From a virus, in the IMG/VR virus record IMGVR_UViG_3300042923_000569, positions 62,001 through 126,000 of that record: 64,000 nt of DNA; one strand, given 5' to 3'. Below are positions 47,422-55,222 of this stretch, piece after piece (within the stretch, counting starts at the first letter, position 1; each line of letters starts with the position of its first letter). A model generated the notes under the pieces. It was not told where the DNA came from and did no database searches. It was given only the letters and a program-made list of their open reading frames with translations. Made by a program: the position numbers and the translations under genes.

Positions 47422-48057
47422 ATGGTTTACTTGTCAGTAGTAAAAAATGGGAATAATTGGGTGATTCTTAAAACAATCACCAATACCATTAACGTTCGTG
47501 GTAACAAAACAGGAAATACATACGGTGATATCTCGGTCTTAGACCTTGATACCCGCCGTGCTGAAGGATTCTGGACTCAAGAAGATAAGTATGTTAATAC
47601 TGGTGAATTTATGATTTTCAAAGAGAAAACTGTAGAGTTTTCTGAAGAAAATGCGGTAGTTACCAATACATACATTTATGAATTAATGCCGTTGGATGAT
47701 ATTAGAATGGACCTTATCAATAGAGTCGATTCAATGCGTGAGAATTTATATTACGCTGGATTTACATTCCAAGATAAAAAGTTTAATTCTGGTTTATCAA
47801 ATCGTAGTAATATTCAGTTAATGCTTTTAAATGCAATTTCTGATGAAGCAAATTTTCCAGCTAATTTAGTTTGGGAAACCGTTGACGGAGAACAAATCCC
47901 TATGGATTTGGTAACTTTCAAGGCATTTGCAAATCAACTTGCAGTTTGGACACGTAATCTGTTTATTGAAGCACGTAGTATTAAAGTTGCTATTAATGCA
48001 GCAACTACCTATGAAGATCTGCGTTCAGCAGCTTCATGGGATGGTGTATCTTTATAA
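47422..48057 (+). CDS. Tail fibre assembly chaperone candidate
   Basis: A 211-residue protein. The N-terminal 90 residues are beta-rich. The C-terminal part (about 95-211) has the pattern of DUF4376-type phage proteins: a helix with DLINRVDSMRENLYYAGF, a short F-D-KKFNSG strand, then a helical segment ending in INAATTYEDLRS. Such domains are found in proteins encoded directly after tail fibres and are often annotated as tail-fibre chaperones. It lies 13 bp behind the second giant fibre with TAGGAG as ribosome binding site. The role is inferred from domain pattern and position. Confidence 0.5.
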   Translation: MVYLSVVKNGNNWVILKTITNTINVRGNKTGNTYGDISVLDLDTRRAEGFWTQEDKYVNTGEFMIFKEKTVEFSEENAVVTNTYIYELMPLDDIRMDLINRVDSMRENLYYAGFTFQDKKFNSGLSNRSNIQLMLLNAISDEANFPANLVWETVDGEQIPMDLVTFKAFANQLAVWTRNLFIEARSIKVAINAATTYEDLRSAASWDGVSL

Positions 48058-48065
48058 TTAGAAAC

Positions 48066-48094
48066 AAAAAGCCGACTTTTGTCGGCTTTTTTTT
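48066..48094 (+). terminator. Terminator after the chaperone candidate
   Basis: Stem AAAAGCCGAC/GTCGGCTTTT with a TTTT loop and a long T run. Confidence 0.9.
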
Positions 48095-48127
48095 GTCTAC
48101 GTAGAGCATGTTTTTTGGCTTTCATGA

Positions 48128-48135
48128 GGTAAATA
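48128..48135 (+). promoter_or_regulatory. Late promoter candidate (GGTAAATA) of the tailspike gene
   Basis: An imperfect late element about 49 bp before the ATG at 48184. Confidence 0.4.
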
Positions 48136-48183
48136 CCTAGTATATTAATAATATACAATTAACATATCGTGAAAGGATAATGT

Positions 48184-50097
48184 ATGTCAAATTTAAATAA
48201 CAACTTTCAAGTATCAGGCACCCTAAACATTAGTGGTATTATTCCTGATATTCAACTTAGTTCTGCTGAAAAAAATATTCTAATCAAAAAAGAAGATGGT
48301 TATTATGTCAAACAGCCAGATACAGTATTACCAGACTTAAGTGTTTTCAAGACCAGCATCGATAATGCCACTTCAATGGCATCAACTGCACTCGCTGCTT
48401 CATATACCGTAGAATCAATTACTGACTTAAAAGCAATTGAACCTTCTACATCCTCTATTACACACATTCGTGTCAAATCATATTTTAAAGATAAAAACGT
48501 TGGTGGTGGATATTTCTACTACGATTCTGCTGACCGTTCAACTGCAAGTGATGGCAGTACTGTCATTGTTACAGCTAAAGGTGCACGCTGGAAACGCGTT
48601 ATTGAAGACCAAAATATGTTAAACGTTACACACTTTGGTGCTCTACCAGATGGTGCAACAGATTGTACAGATTCATGTATTGCTATGTACAAATGGTCAC
48701 AAAAATATAATGCTAGACTTGGAATTCAATTCCCTGCTGGTACATTTAAATTAAACGGTTTTGATATATCTGCTAGTAATACCTCAACTTTCAGAATGGT
48801 AGGTGCAATGGTATCTTATGGATATTTCCCAGCTACAACACTAGTTTCTGATAGAACTTCTGGACCTATGGTTAAAGTAAAAGCACGTTGGTCTGAAGTA
48901 GCTAACTTTTTTGTAGATGGCGAAACTGATAAAGCTGACAATACTAAAGGTTTCTTCGAAAACATTGGTATTGAAGGTCAATTCGTTCGTATGGGTAACC
49001 TTCGTTTCAAAAATGTGGGTGGTTTATGTATTAGCCTAATCGATACACTTGATACCAAAATTGACCAATTCTACGCAAGTAATTGTTCAGGTGGTGTTAT
49101 CCGTGCAACTTGGTCAGGTTCTAAAACTGGTTCATGGGATCATACTACTGCATGTGAACTAAGTAACTTCAATATCCAAAACTGTAAAAGTGATATTCAG
49201 GTTCTTGATATGCAACGTTGTACTCAATCATTTATCTATAACGGATGGATTGAGAAAACTACTAACCCAGGCGACCTATCAAATGGTGGATGGATTATTG
49301 ATGGACTAAGTATGGAAGATTGTTTAAATCCATTAAACATGACTTTCTGTAAATTCATCATGAAACAAAAGAACTTCCAAGGTACTTCAGCTATTACTAC
49401 AACCGACCCAACTAAAACCCGCTGGTTATCAATTTGGGAAGATGGTAGTACTGAAATGAAACACAATGCTTTTAGAAGTACCGGTTCAATGAACTATGGT
49501 TTCTTAACTTCTGAAAACCGTTTCTCAAATAACTCAGCAACCTCTGGTTGGGTTAAAGTAGGTTCAGTATTTGTTCCTAATGATGGTGATACTGTTAATA
49601 TTCGTATTCTTGGTTCACTTGGTTTCTCATCTTCGATGAATACCAATGAAGTAGGAAATGGTCGTCATGGTAACGGTGAAGCTACTATCAGGATTCAAAA
49701 GAAATCAAGTGCAATTGGTATGACATGGGAAGGTCAAGGTTCTTGTGCAGTTCAGGATGTTATGTATGTAAGTACTAAAACTGATTGTACTGTATATGTT
49801 AAGCTCGGCCCATATGTTATGAACTCGGTCGCTATCATTGAAACTTCTGCAAAAGACCGTTTCTATGCTGGTGTATGTTTCCGCTGGACGTTTGACGGTT
49901 CTAAAATGGCAGAAGCTGATGTATTAGCTACTCCAGGAATTGTACAAGCTCTAGGTCAGGCATCATGGAGTGCGGGTAATAACGGCATCGTATTAAGTGC
50001 TGATGGTTCAATTGGTATTAAAACTTTACCAATCGAAAATAACCAACTACCACTTTATATTAATGGTGTATTATACAAAATCGCATTAACTAAATAA
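48184..50097 (+). CDS. Tailspike with right-handed beta-helix (possible capsule or O-antigen depolymerase)
   Basis: A 637-residue protein. Residues 1-70 are an attachment region. Residues about 75-150 carry the typical entry to a phage tailspike: ITDLKAIEPS, a GGGYFYYDSADRST segment, WKRVIED, and then VTHFGALPDGATDCTDSCIA, the equivalent of the VKDYGAKGDGVTDDTxAI motif of pectate-lyase-like spikes. The central 160-420 is a beta-helix with FRMVGAM, ANFFVDG and LSNFNIQNC steps. The C-terminal 180 residues are a separate beta domain. Spikes of this type usually cleave surface polysaccharides such as capsule or O-antigen; which, and whether it is active, cannot be read. Catalytic acids are not assigned. 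Confidence 0.75.
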   Translation: MSNLNNNFQVSGTLNISGIIPDIQLSSAEKNILIKKEDGYYVKQPDTVLPDLSVFKTSIDNATSMASTALAASYTVESITDLKAIEPSTSSITHIRVKSYFKDKNVGGGYFYYDSADRSTASDGSTVIVTAKGARWKRVIEDQNMLNVTHFGALPDGATDCTDSCIAMYKWSQKYNARLGIQFPAGTFKLNGFDISASNTSTFRMVGAMVSYGYFPATTLVSDRTSGPMVKVKARWSEVANFFVDGETDKADNTKGFFENIGIEGQFVRMGNLRFKNVGGLCISLIDTLDTKIDQFYASNCSGGVIRATWSGSKTGSWDHTTACELSNFNIQNCKSDIQVLDMQRCTQSFIYNGWIEKTTNPGDLSNGGWIIDGLSMEDCLNPLNMTFCKFIMKQKNFQGTSAITTTDPTKTRWLSIWEDGSTEMKHNAFRSTGSMNYGFLTSENRFSNNSATSGWVKVGSVFVPNDGDTVNIRILGSLGFSSSMNTNEVGNGRHGNGEATIRIQKKSSAIGMTWEGQGSCAVQDVMYVSTKTDCTVYVKLGPYVMNSVAIIETSAKDRFYAGVCFRWTFDGSKMAEADVLATPGIVQALGQASWSAGNNGIVLSADGSIGIKTLPIENNQLPLYINGVLYKIALTK

Positions 50098-50104
50098 ATT
50101 AAAG

Positions 50105-50129
50105 GCCAATCGCAAGATTGGCTTTTTTA
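50105..50129 (+). terminator. Terminator after the tailspike
   Basis: Stem GCCAATC/GATTGGC, GCAA tetraloop, six T. Confidence 0.9.
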
Positions 50130-50139
50130 TTTTAACCCC

Positions 50140-50147
50140 AATAAATA
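50140..50147 (+). promoter_or_regulatory. Late promoter (AATAAATA)
   Basis: 32 bp before the ATG at 50179. Confidence 0.6.
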
Positions 50148-50178
50148 CTTGATATAACCATTATATAAGGATATTTTA

Positions 50179-52062
50179 ATGAGTGCAACGAGAATTAAAG
50201 GTGCTGAAGGCGTAATAATTGATAGTAATTACTACCTTGAACTACCTAAAGCACAGACGAAAACTACTACCTACGCTGAACGTGCAGGTATGATCCGTTA
50301 TAATACAGCATGGAAAGCATTTGAAGGTGTTCTTGATTTTGATGATGGTACAGTTGAATACAGACGTTTTGCAAACCTTGACTCAAACGGACAATTACTA
50401 ACATCTCAATTACCAAGCTATATTACTAGCGGTACTGATTACATGGGTACATATTCCCCAATTACAGATGATATCGATCCACCTGTAGTTGTAGGCCAAT
50501 ATGATATTTTACCAGCTCCGACTACAGATAATGCGGGTGATTATTTTATTATTCGTGGCATTTTTGATGCTGCACAAGCACACTATGTAGCAAATTCACC
50601 AGCTACATCACCTGTAATTTTCACTGTATCAAATCCAAGTTCTCAGGGGAACTGGATTGAAATCAAATATTATTTCAGTGTCGATCCAGTAGATACCTCG
50701 AAAAAGATTGTTGTTGCCGCATTTGGTCGTATCAATGTATCAGCAATTCCAAGTACTGGTCATGAGGGTTTAATTTCATTATCTTCAGATTCAGATTTAA
50801 CCGCTGCTTTTACACAGGTTGATGACCGTTCAATCGAAACAGCATTAACTGATGGTGATTGGGTTATCAGTACTGGATTAAAGCAACAAAGATTACGTAA
50901 TTCAAGAGTAAGTATTAGTGCTGGTGCAGTTATGTTTGACCGTACCATTTCTACTGCAACTAATAGAGGCTTCGCTTCAAGTACTGGTACAGTACAAACC
51001 ATTCTAGATAGTTTGATTATGTCCGGTTTACGCCGCACTGGAGACTCTATGCTAGATGATGGTGGTAAGGGTGCCGGACGCCTTGGGTTGACATACGGTA
51101 CTGCCACAGCCCCTGCTATTGCGTTTAACAGCAATCCATTTGATGCTACCACGAATCCAGGCAATGATCCTACATTATGGTCAGATACTACAACTGGTAT
51201 TTTCCATCCTGCAACCGGTAGTATTGGATTTTCTGCAAGTGCAGTTGAAAGATTACGTATTTCACCAACACAGATTATTGCATATCCAGTTGCTTCTGCT
51301 TCAGTAACAGTGCCGAATATTTTATTCTCTGCAACTGGAAATACCAATTTAGGTTTATTGACTACTAATAACTCATTACGATTTGTTAGTAATGGTTCCG
51401 TAAACGTTACATTCGCACAGGGTCTTAGTACTTTTAGTGGTAATGTTGTTGTGTCTGGAAATACACAATTAGGTGATGCTTCAACTGATATTCTTTCAGT
51501 TCCTTCTTCAAGTGTGTTTACAAATACTAGCAATACCTTTGCAGGATTGCAAATGGTTTCAGGTTCAGCTTTAACTTTCCAAGGAACTAATGCAGCAACT
51601 ATTACAAAGGGTGCAACTTCTTTAAATATTAATATGACTGCGTTTGATGATTTGTCTGTTATGGATGGTACAAACTTACGTGCTAAGATTAATAGATATG
51701 GTATTCAATTACCAGTACTTAATCCGATTGACGATGCGGTTGGTGTTGATGGGATGATTGCATATAGTTCTTCAAGAAGTACTGTTATGCAAAAAACTGG
51801 TGGGAAGTGGGTTGTTGTTGGTTCAGGTGGTGGTGTTGCTACCACGTTTGCAAATGCTGATTGGGTACTTAATGGTTCTAACTACACTTACACAATAACT
51901 AGTGCTAATATCCTAAGCGTAACTGTTCAGGAATTAAGTGGTTCTAATTACAGTCCAGTTGAAGTTGATACTATTGTAATATCACCAACTAATGCAGTAC
52001 TGTCAGTACCAGCAAGTCCAGATTTAAGATTTACTGGTCGTGTTATTGTACAATACCAATAA
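50179..52062 (+). CDS. Tail fibre protein (627 aa)
   Basis: The N-terminus (residues 20-75: TTYAERAGMIRYNTAWKAFEG and FDDGTVEYRRF) resembles short fibre modules that recur in T4-like baseplate and fibre proteins. Residues about 80-270 contain beta domains with GSGTDYMGTYSP-like and SIETALTDGDW features; about 275-460 includes Thr/Ser/Asn solenoid sequence with GNVVVSGNTQLGDAS. The C-terminal 75 residues repeat the module found twice in the protein at 37212, ending in RFTGRVIVQYQ. It is the last gene of the fibre cluster. AAGGA precedes the ATG. Confidence 0.65.
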   Translation: MSATRIKGAEGVIIDSNYYLELPKAQTKTTTYAERAGMIRYNTAWKAFEGVLDFDDGTVEYRRFANLDSNGQLLTSQLPSYITSGTDYMGTYSPITDDIDPPVVVGQYDILPAPTTDNAGDYFIIRGIFDAAQAHYVANSPATSPVIFTVSNPSSQGNWIEIKYYFSVDPVDTSKKIVVAAFGRINVSAIPSTGHEGLISLSSDSDLTAAFTQVDDRSIETALTDGDWVISTGLKQQRLRNSRVSISAGAVMFDRTISTATNRGFASSTGTVQTILDSLIMSGLRRTGDSMLDDGGKGAGRLGLTYGTATAPAIAFNSNPFDATTNPGNDPTLWSDTTTGIFHPATGSIGFSASAVERLRISPTQIIAYPVASASVTVPNILFSATGNTNLGLLTTNNSLRFVSNGSVNVTFAQGLSTFSGNVVVSGNTQLGDASTDILSVPSSSVFTNTSNTFAGLQMVSGSALTFQGTNAATITKGATSLNINMTAFDDLSVMDGTNLRAKINRYGIQLPVLNPIDDAVGVDGMIAYSSSRSTVMQKTGGKWVVVGSGGGVATTFANADWVLNGSNYTYTITSANILSVTVQELSGSNYSPVEVDTIVISPTNAVLSVPASPDLRFTGRVIVQYQ

Positions 52063-52088
52063 AAAAAAGGAGCCTATGGCTCCTTTTC
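52061..52088. terminator. Bidirectional terminator between the last fibre gene and thymidylate synthase
   Basis: Stem AAAAGGAGCC/GGCTCCTTTT with a 3-nt loop between convergent genes. Confidence 0.9.
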
Positions 52089-52090
52089 TC

Positions 52091-53026
52091 TTATACAGCC
52101 ATTGGTGCTTTAATGGTTGCGTCTGGATTATAATTTTCTAAACGGAATGAATCCATTGTGAACTTTTCAATATCATCAATAGTTGGATCAATCCATAGAG
52201 TAGGTAACTCTTTTGGAGTACGTTCTAATTGTTCTTTTACTTGGTCAACGTGATTTTTATAGATATGACAATCACCACCCATCCAAATAAATTCACCAAC
52301 ATCCAATCCACAAACTTGTGCTAACATATGTGTTAGTAGAGAATATGATGCAATGTTAAATGGAACACCTAAAAATAAATCAGCAGAACGTTGGTATAAC
52401 GTACAAGATAGTTTACCATCAACCACGAAGAACTGACTAAATGCATGACATGGTGGTAGGGTCATTTTATCAAGTTCACCAACATTCCATGCAGTCATAA
52501 TATGACGGCGACTATCTGGATTATTCTTTAATCCATCGATTAGTACTTGTAACTGGTCAATAGTTCTTGAAAGAACAGAAACACCCTGATAGGTATCTTG
52601 TGCAACTACAACTTCATATCCAGCTTTTTCATATTCAGCATGGCTTTCAAATGCAGGAACTACGATGTAATCAACCCACTCACGCCATTGTTTACCATAT
52701 ACCGGACCCAATTCACCATCAGAATAACCTAATGCTACTCCCTGATTCTGGTAGTTACCTGTCCAAATGGTTTTCTTTTCCCAATCACGTGTACCATAAA
52801 GTATTTCAGCTAAACGACGTTCATCATGAGAACCTTCGATAAACCACAATAGTTCAGATAGCATTGCTTTCCAGGCTAAACGTTTAGTTGTTGTTGCAGG
52901 AAAACCAATATTCAAATCGAACCGCATTGTTTGTCCAATTAATTTTATCGTACCTGTACCTGTTCTATCCGAACTTTCAGAACCTTCTTCAAGTACTTTT
53001 TTGTATAGATCGTGTAATTGTTGCAT
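52091..53026 (-). CDS. thyA: Thymidylate synthase
   Basis: A 311-residue folate-dependent dUMP-to-dTMP methylase, of typical ThyA length. The active-site signature is intact: R173 in DSRRHIMTAWN, the catalytic Cys193 in LPPCHAFSQFF, and the dUMP-binding RSADLFLGVPFNIASY. Unlike T4 td, it carries no intron. AAGGAAG precedes the ATG. It is the last gene of a six-gene minus-strand unit whose promoter is at 55154, so it is likely expressed early to supply dTTP for replication. Confidence 0.97.
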   Translation of the reverse strand: MQQLHDLYKKVLEEGSESSDRTGTGTIKLIGQTMRFDLNIGFPATTTKRLAWKAMLSELLWFIEGSHDERRLAEILYGTRDWEKKTIWTGNYQNQGVALGYSDGELGPVYGKQWREWVDYIVVPAFESHAEYEKAGYEVVVAQDTYQGVSVLSRTIDQLQVLIDGLKNNPDSRRHIMTAWNVGELDKMTLPPCHAFSQFFVVDGKLSCTLYQRSADLFLGVPFNIASYSLLTHMLAQVCGLDVGEFIWMGGDCHIYKNHVDQVKEQLERTPKELPTLWIDPTIDDIEKFTMDSFRLENYNPDATIKAPMAV

Positions 53027-53333
53027 TAGTCTTCCTTAACTCGTAATTTTCATTTCTCAACTGTTTTATAGTAGTTTGGAATTGAGAAATAATATATTCT
53101 ATATTACATTTTATATTACTCAATTCACGTTCATATTTGTCTTCAGCGTCATTCTGACCATTTTTATAAGATTTGGCGATTTCATTTTCATGTTCGTATA
53201 TTAGGTCACTAAGCTTATCTTTATAATCATCAGCAGCATCATTAGATCCTTCTAAGTACCCTTCATTATAACCTAGCTCTCGCCCGTCATCTACACCGTC
53301 TGAATAACCGTCTGCATATGTATGTTCATCCAT
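52989..53333 (-). CDS. Unknown protein with DG-repeat N-terminus and coiled coil (114 aa)
   Basis: Unrecognised. Residues 6-30 repeat a Y-x-DG/EG step (YADGYSDGVDDG, YNEGYLEG). Residues 35-105 are charged and helical, ending in heptad-like LRNENYELRKTNATI, a probable coiled coil. The ribosome binding site is weak. Its 3' end overlaps the thymidylate synthase start by about 38 bp, suggesting coupling. Small acidic DG-repeat proteins of this kind occur in many phages; no function is claimed. Confidence 0.55.
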   Translation of the reverse strand: MDEHTYADGYSDGVDDGRELGYNEGYLEGSNDAADDYKDKLSDLIYEHENEIAKSYKNGQNDAEDKYERELSNIKCNIEYIISQFQTTIKQLRNENYELRKTNATITRSIQKST

Positions 53334-53334
53334 A

Positions 53335-53922
53335 TTATCTAAACTTTTCTATGAATTGTTTCATTTGTTGTTCAGTAGCCCTTCGTGTACCAATACCAGT
53401 CCATTTACCATGTGGTTTAGGAACACTGTCTACTTCTATGAATTGTTTTGTTTGATTGCAGTACTGATAAACTTTATTGTCCACAATATCATAGTGATAA
53501 ATTTCTTTATCATTATCATCACGGTCTAAGTACATTTGAACCGCCCATGCAGTTCCACCATCTAATTGTGACGGAGAAATTAGTTTACCGATGGTATATA
53601 CTCGGTCAGTACTACTGATTTGATAGCTATTTCTAGCTAAAAGATTATAGACATATCCAAATCTAGGAACAGATCTTTCCAAAGTTCGGTTTGCCTTTCT
53701 TAATTGTTCACGTACTTCTTTACAAGTAAGTAAATCAGTTGGTAATTGAATAACGGTTTCTTCTCTTACGTGGACTTTATGTTTTTCGAATGAAAAATGA
53801 ATTTCTTCATGTCCATTCTCTGCCGCCCACAAACCAAAAAGGCGGTCAGCTCCCGCTGCACCGCCACTAAAACATACGTTTTCAAACACCATTAACATCT
53901 CTATGAGATCATTACGATGCAT
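53335..53922 (-). CDS. SLOG/YspA-like nucleotide-binding protein
   Basis: A 195-residue protein. I choose ATG 53922 because GGAAG lies 7 bases upstream; a start at 53964 would run 53 bases into the previous gene. Residues 18-45 have a Rossmann-type nucleotide-binding motif (CFSGGAAGADRLFGLWAAENG), followed by a helix ending in LRKANRTLER and a late LDGGTAWAVQMYLD segment. This is the pattern of SLOG-superfamily proteins (YspA, DprA-like), which bind nucleotide-derived ligands such as NAD or ADP-ribose derivatives. In phages such proteins are often found in early regions; some might modulate NAD signalling of host defence, but that is speculation. It overlaps the previous gene by 11 bp. Confidence 0.6.
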   Translation of the reverse strand: MHRNDLIEMLMVFENVCFSGGAAGADRLFGLWAAENGHEEIHFSFEKHKVHVREETVIQLPTDLLTCKEVREQLRKANRTLERSVPRFGYVYNLLARNSYQISSTDRVYTIGKLISPSQLDGGTAWAVQMYLDRDDNDKEIYHYDIVDNKVYQYCNQTKQFIEVDSVPKPHGKWTGIGTRRATEQQMKQFIEKFR

Positions 53923-54214
53923 CTTTATCTTCCAATTTAGATAGTAGTTCTTTAATGCTATCATCTTCCAAAGAAAAGCTAGTTTCTAGAGCCGCTAAAA
54001 TAACGGCTGCTGATTTAATCAAAGATGATCTGAAATCATCAAACGAAATATGTTTATCTGGTCGGGAAGCACTTTCAAACAAGTAATAACCTGCTAGGCT
54101 AGTCCAATCATTTTTCGTTTTAAGATGATCTGCTAAAGTATTTGGGTTGCTTAATTGCCGTAAACGTTCTTCGACAATTAATTTAATTATTTCATCCCTT
54201 GATACTTGTTGCAT
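53912..54214 (-). CDS. Conserved-type small protein (100 aa), function unknown
   Basis: Unrecognised function. The pattern IxxVxxERxRQ (residues 10-20), a W-x-x-LAGYYLFES segment, and a C-terminal IKSAAVILAALE helix is one I associate with small hypothetical proteins common in phages and some bacteria. It is all-helical and soluble. Start and stop codons overlap its neighbours, consistent with tight coupling within the unit. Confidence 0.5.
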   Translation of the reverse strand: MQQVSRDEIIKLIVEERLRQLSNPNTLADHLKTKNDWTSLAGYYLFESASRPDKHISFDDFRSSLIKSAAVILAALETSFSLEDDSIKELLSKLEDKDAS

Positions 54215-54891
54215 TATTCACCCTTGCGTTCTTTTAAAGCTTTTTTGACAAGTTCTATTGCTTTAGCTTGTGAGATACCATCAGGCATTTCAAGATAAAA
54301 TGTTCTTTTCACTTCATCTTCTGTAACTGCTGAATCAGATGGTAGTACTACAGCTTGTGTTTGTGGGCGTTGACTTGGGTCAAGGCTATACGCACGTTCA
54401 CGGTTTTCACGTGCAAGTTGTTCATATTTCGAAGCTTCATCAAGAAGACGACCAACAATAGAATCTTGTTCTGGATATTGAGTTTGTGTCTGTTGTTCAT
54501 ATGGATTAAACGACTTAACAGTTCCATCCTGAACAACTGAAGATTGATTAATTTCTTCATTTAGAATATTCAATGGAATTTTGTTAGTTCCACCAACATG
54601 CATATCAATATCTAGGGTATTTTGTTTACGAATATAACCAGAATTATGAAGACGGGAAAGCATGTTTCCACCTTCTAGAATACCGATTTTATCCATAACA
54701 TCCCAAAGTTCTAGTGAATTCTGACCACGGCCTAATACAAGCTCAGCAACACGATTAGAATAGACTTCAGGTAGTGAGTCACGATAAATTACTAGGCAAT
54801 GTGCAGGATCGTTTTCAAGCTGACGCCATACTACGAACACACGAGAACCAGTACTGCGAACAACTCCGCAGTGGCGGGTAATATTACTCAT
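54214..54891 (-). CDS. Unknown protein linked to the MoxR/VWA region (225 aa)
   Basis: Unrecognised. Residues 1-95 look like a folded domain (HCGVVRSTGSRVFVVWRQL, LPEVYSNRVAELV, LELWDVMDKIGIL, LSRLHNSGYIRK). Residues about 110-185 are a Gln/Pro/Thr-rich linker with a predicted helix (LLDEASKYEQLARENRERA). The last 35 residues are amphipathic with several Lys. It is the second gene of its operon and its ATG overlaps the previous stop. It might act with the neighbouring AAA+/VWA genes, but this rests on proximity only. Confidence 0.45.
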   Translation of the reverse strand: MSNITRHCGVVRSTGSRVFVVWRQLENDPAHCLVIYRDSLPEVYSNRVAELVLGRGQNSLELWDVMDKIGILEGGNMLSRLHNSGYIRKQNTLDIDMHVGGTNKIPLNILNEEINQSSVVQDGTVKSFNPYEQQTQTQYPEQDSIVGRLLDEASKYEQLARENRERAYSLDPSQRPQTQAVVLPSDSAVTEDEVKRTFYLEMPDGISQAKAIELVKKALKERKGE

Positions 54892-55118
54892 TATTCACCT
54901 TCCTGTGATTCTTGACCGTCAGCCTGTGCAGCTTCTTGCTCAGCCATGATTGCAGCAGAAAAATCCTGAAAACGTGAAACGATTGGAGCAACTTCAGCTA
55001 GTTCTTTAATATTAAAGACACTACGCTCAATTGCAGCTTCCATGATTTTAGTTGCATTGATAATATCAATGTACTCAAGGCTTGGACCTGAAACTTGTTC
55101 TTTTGCTTGTTCACTCAT
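54891..55118 (-). CDS. Small acidic protein (75 aa), function unknown
   Basis: First gene of the unit. I start it at ATG 55118 (GGAG seven to ten bases upstream), not at the in-frame ATG nine bases earlier. It is mainly helical (YIDIINATKIMEAAIERS, IMAEQEAAQ) with an acidic Gln/Glu tail. No known domain is recognised. The GAAACG-type promoter at 55154 lies about 40 bp upstream. Confidence 0.55.
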   Translation of the reverse strand: MSEQAKEQVSGPSLEYIDIINATKIMEAAIERSVFNIKELAEVAPIVSRFQDFSAAIMAEQEAAQADGQESQEGE

Positions 55119-55153
55119 TATATACACTCCATGTATTATTAATAATTATCTAT

Positions 55154-55181
55154 ATTATACCACAAAAATGTAGTACGTTTC
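55154..55181 (-). promoter_or_regulatory. Promoter of the thymidylate synthase unit (GAAACG-N16-TATAAT)
   Basis: Minus-strand GAAACG (55181-55176), 16 bp, then TGG-TATAAT (55159-55154). The -35 begins immediately after the T run of the previous unit's terminator. Confidence 0.85.
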
Positions 55182-55210
55182 AAAAAATTAGGTCGTCATC
55201 CATAACGACC
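55182..55210 (-). terminator. Terminator after the VWA gene
   Basis: On the minus strand GGTCGT, loop, ACGACC, then TAATTTTTT, abutting the next promoter. Confidence 0.8.
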
Positions 55211-55222
55211 CGTTATTTATGT

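Noticed and set aside
50760-51533. 257-codon minus-strand frame
   Set aside because: Wholly antisense to the 627-residue fibre gene, without promoter or ribosome binding site.
52091-53026. Intron in thymidylate synthase as in T4 td
   Set aside because: The frame is continuous with all active-site motifs in order, so no intron is present.
55214-55221. CATAAATA on the minus strand as another late promoter
   Set aside because: Its transcript would start inside the terminator hairpin at 55191-55210 and precede an early-type promoter; likely chance.
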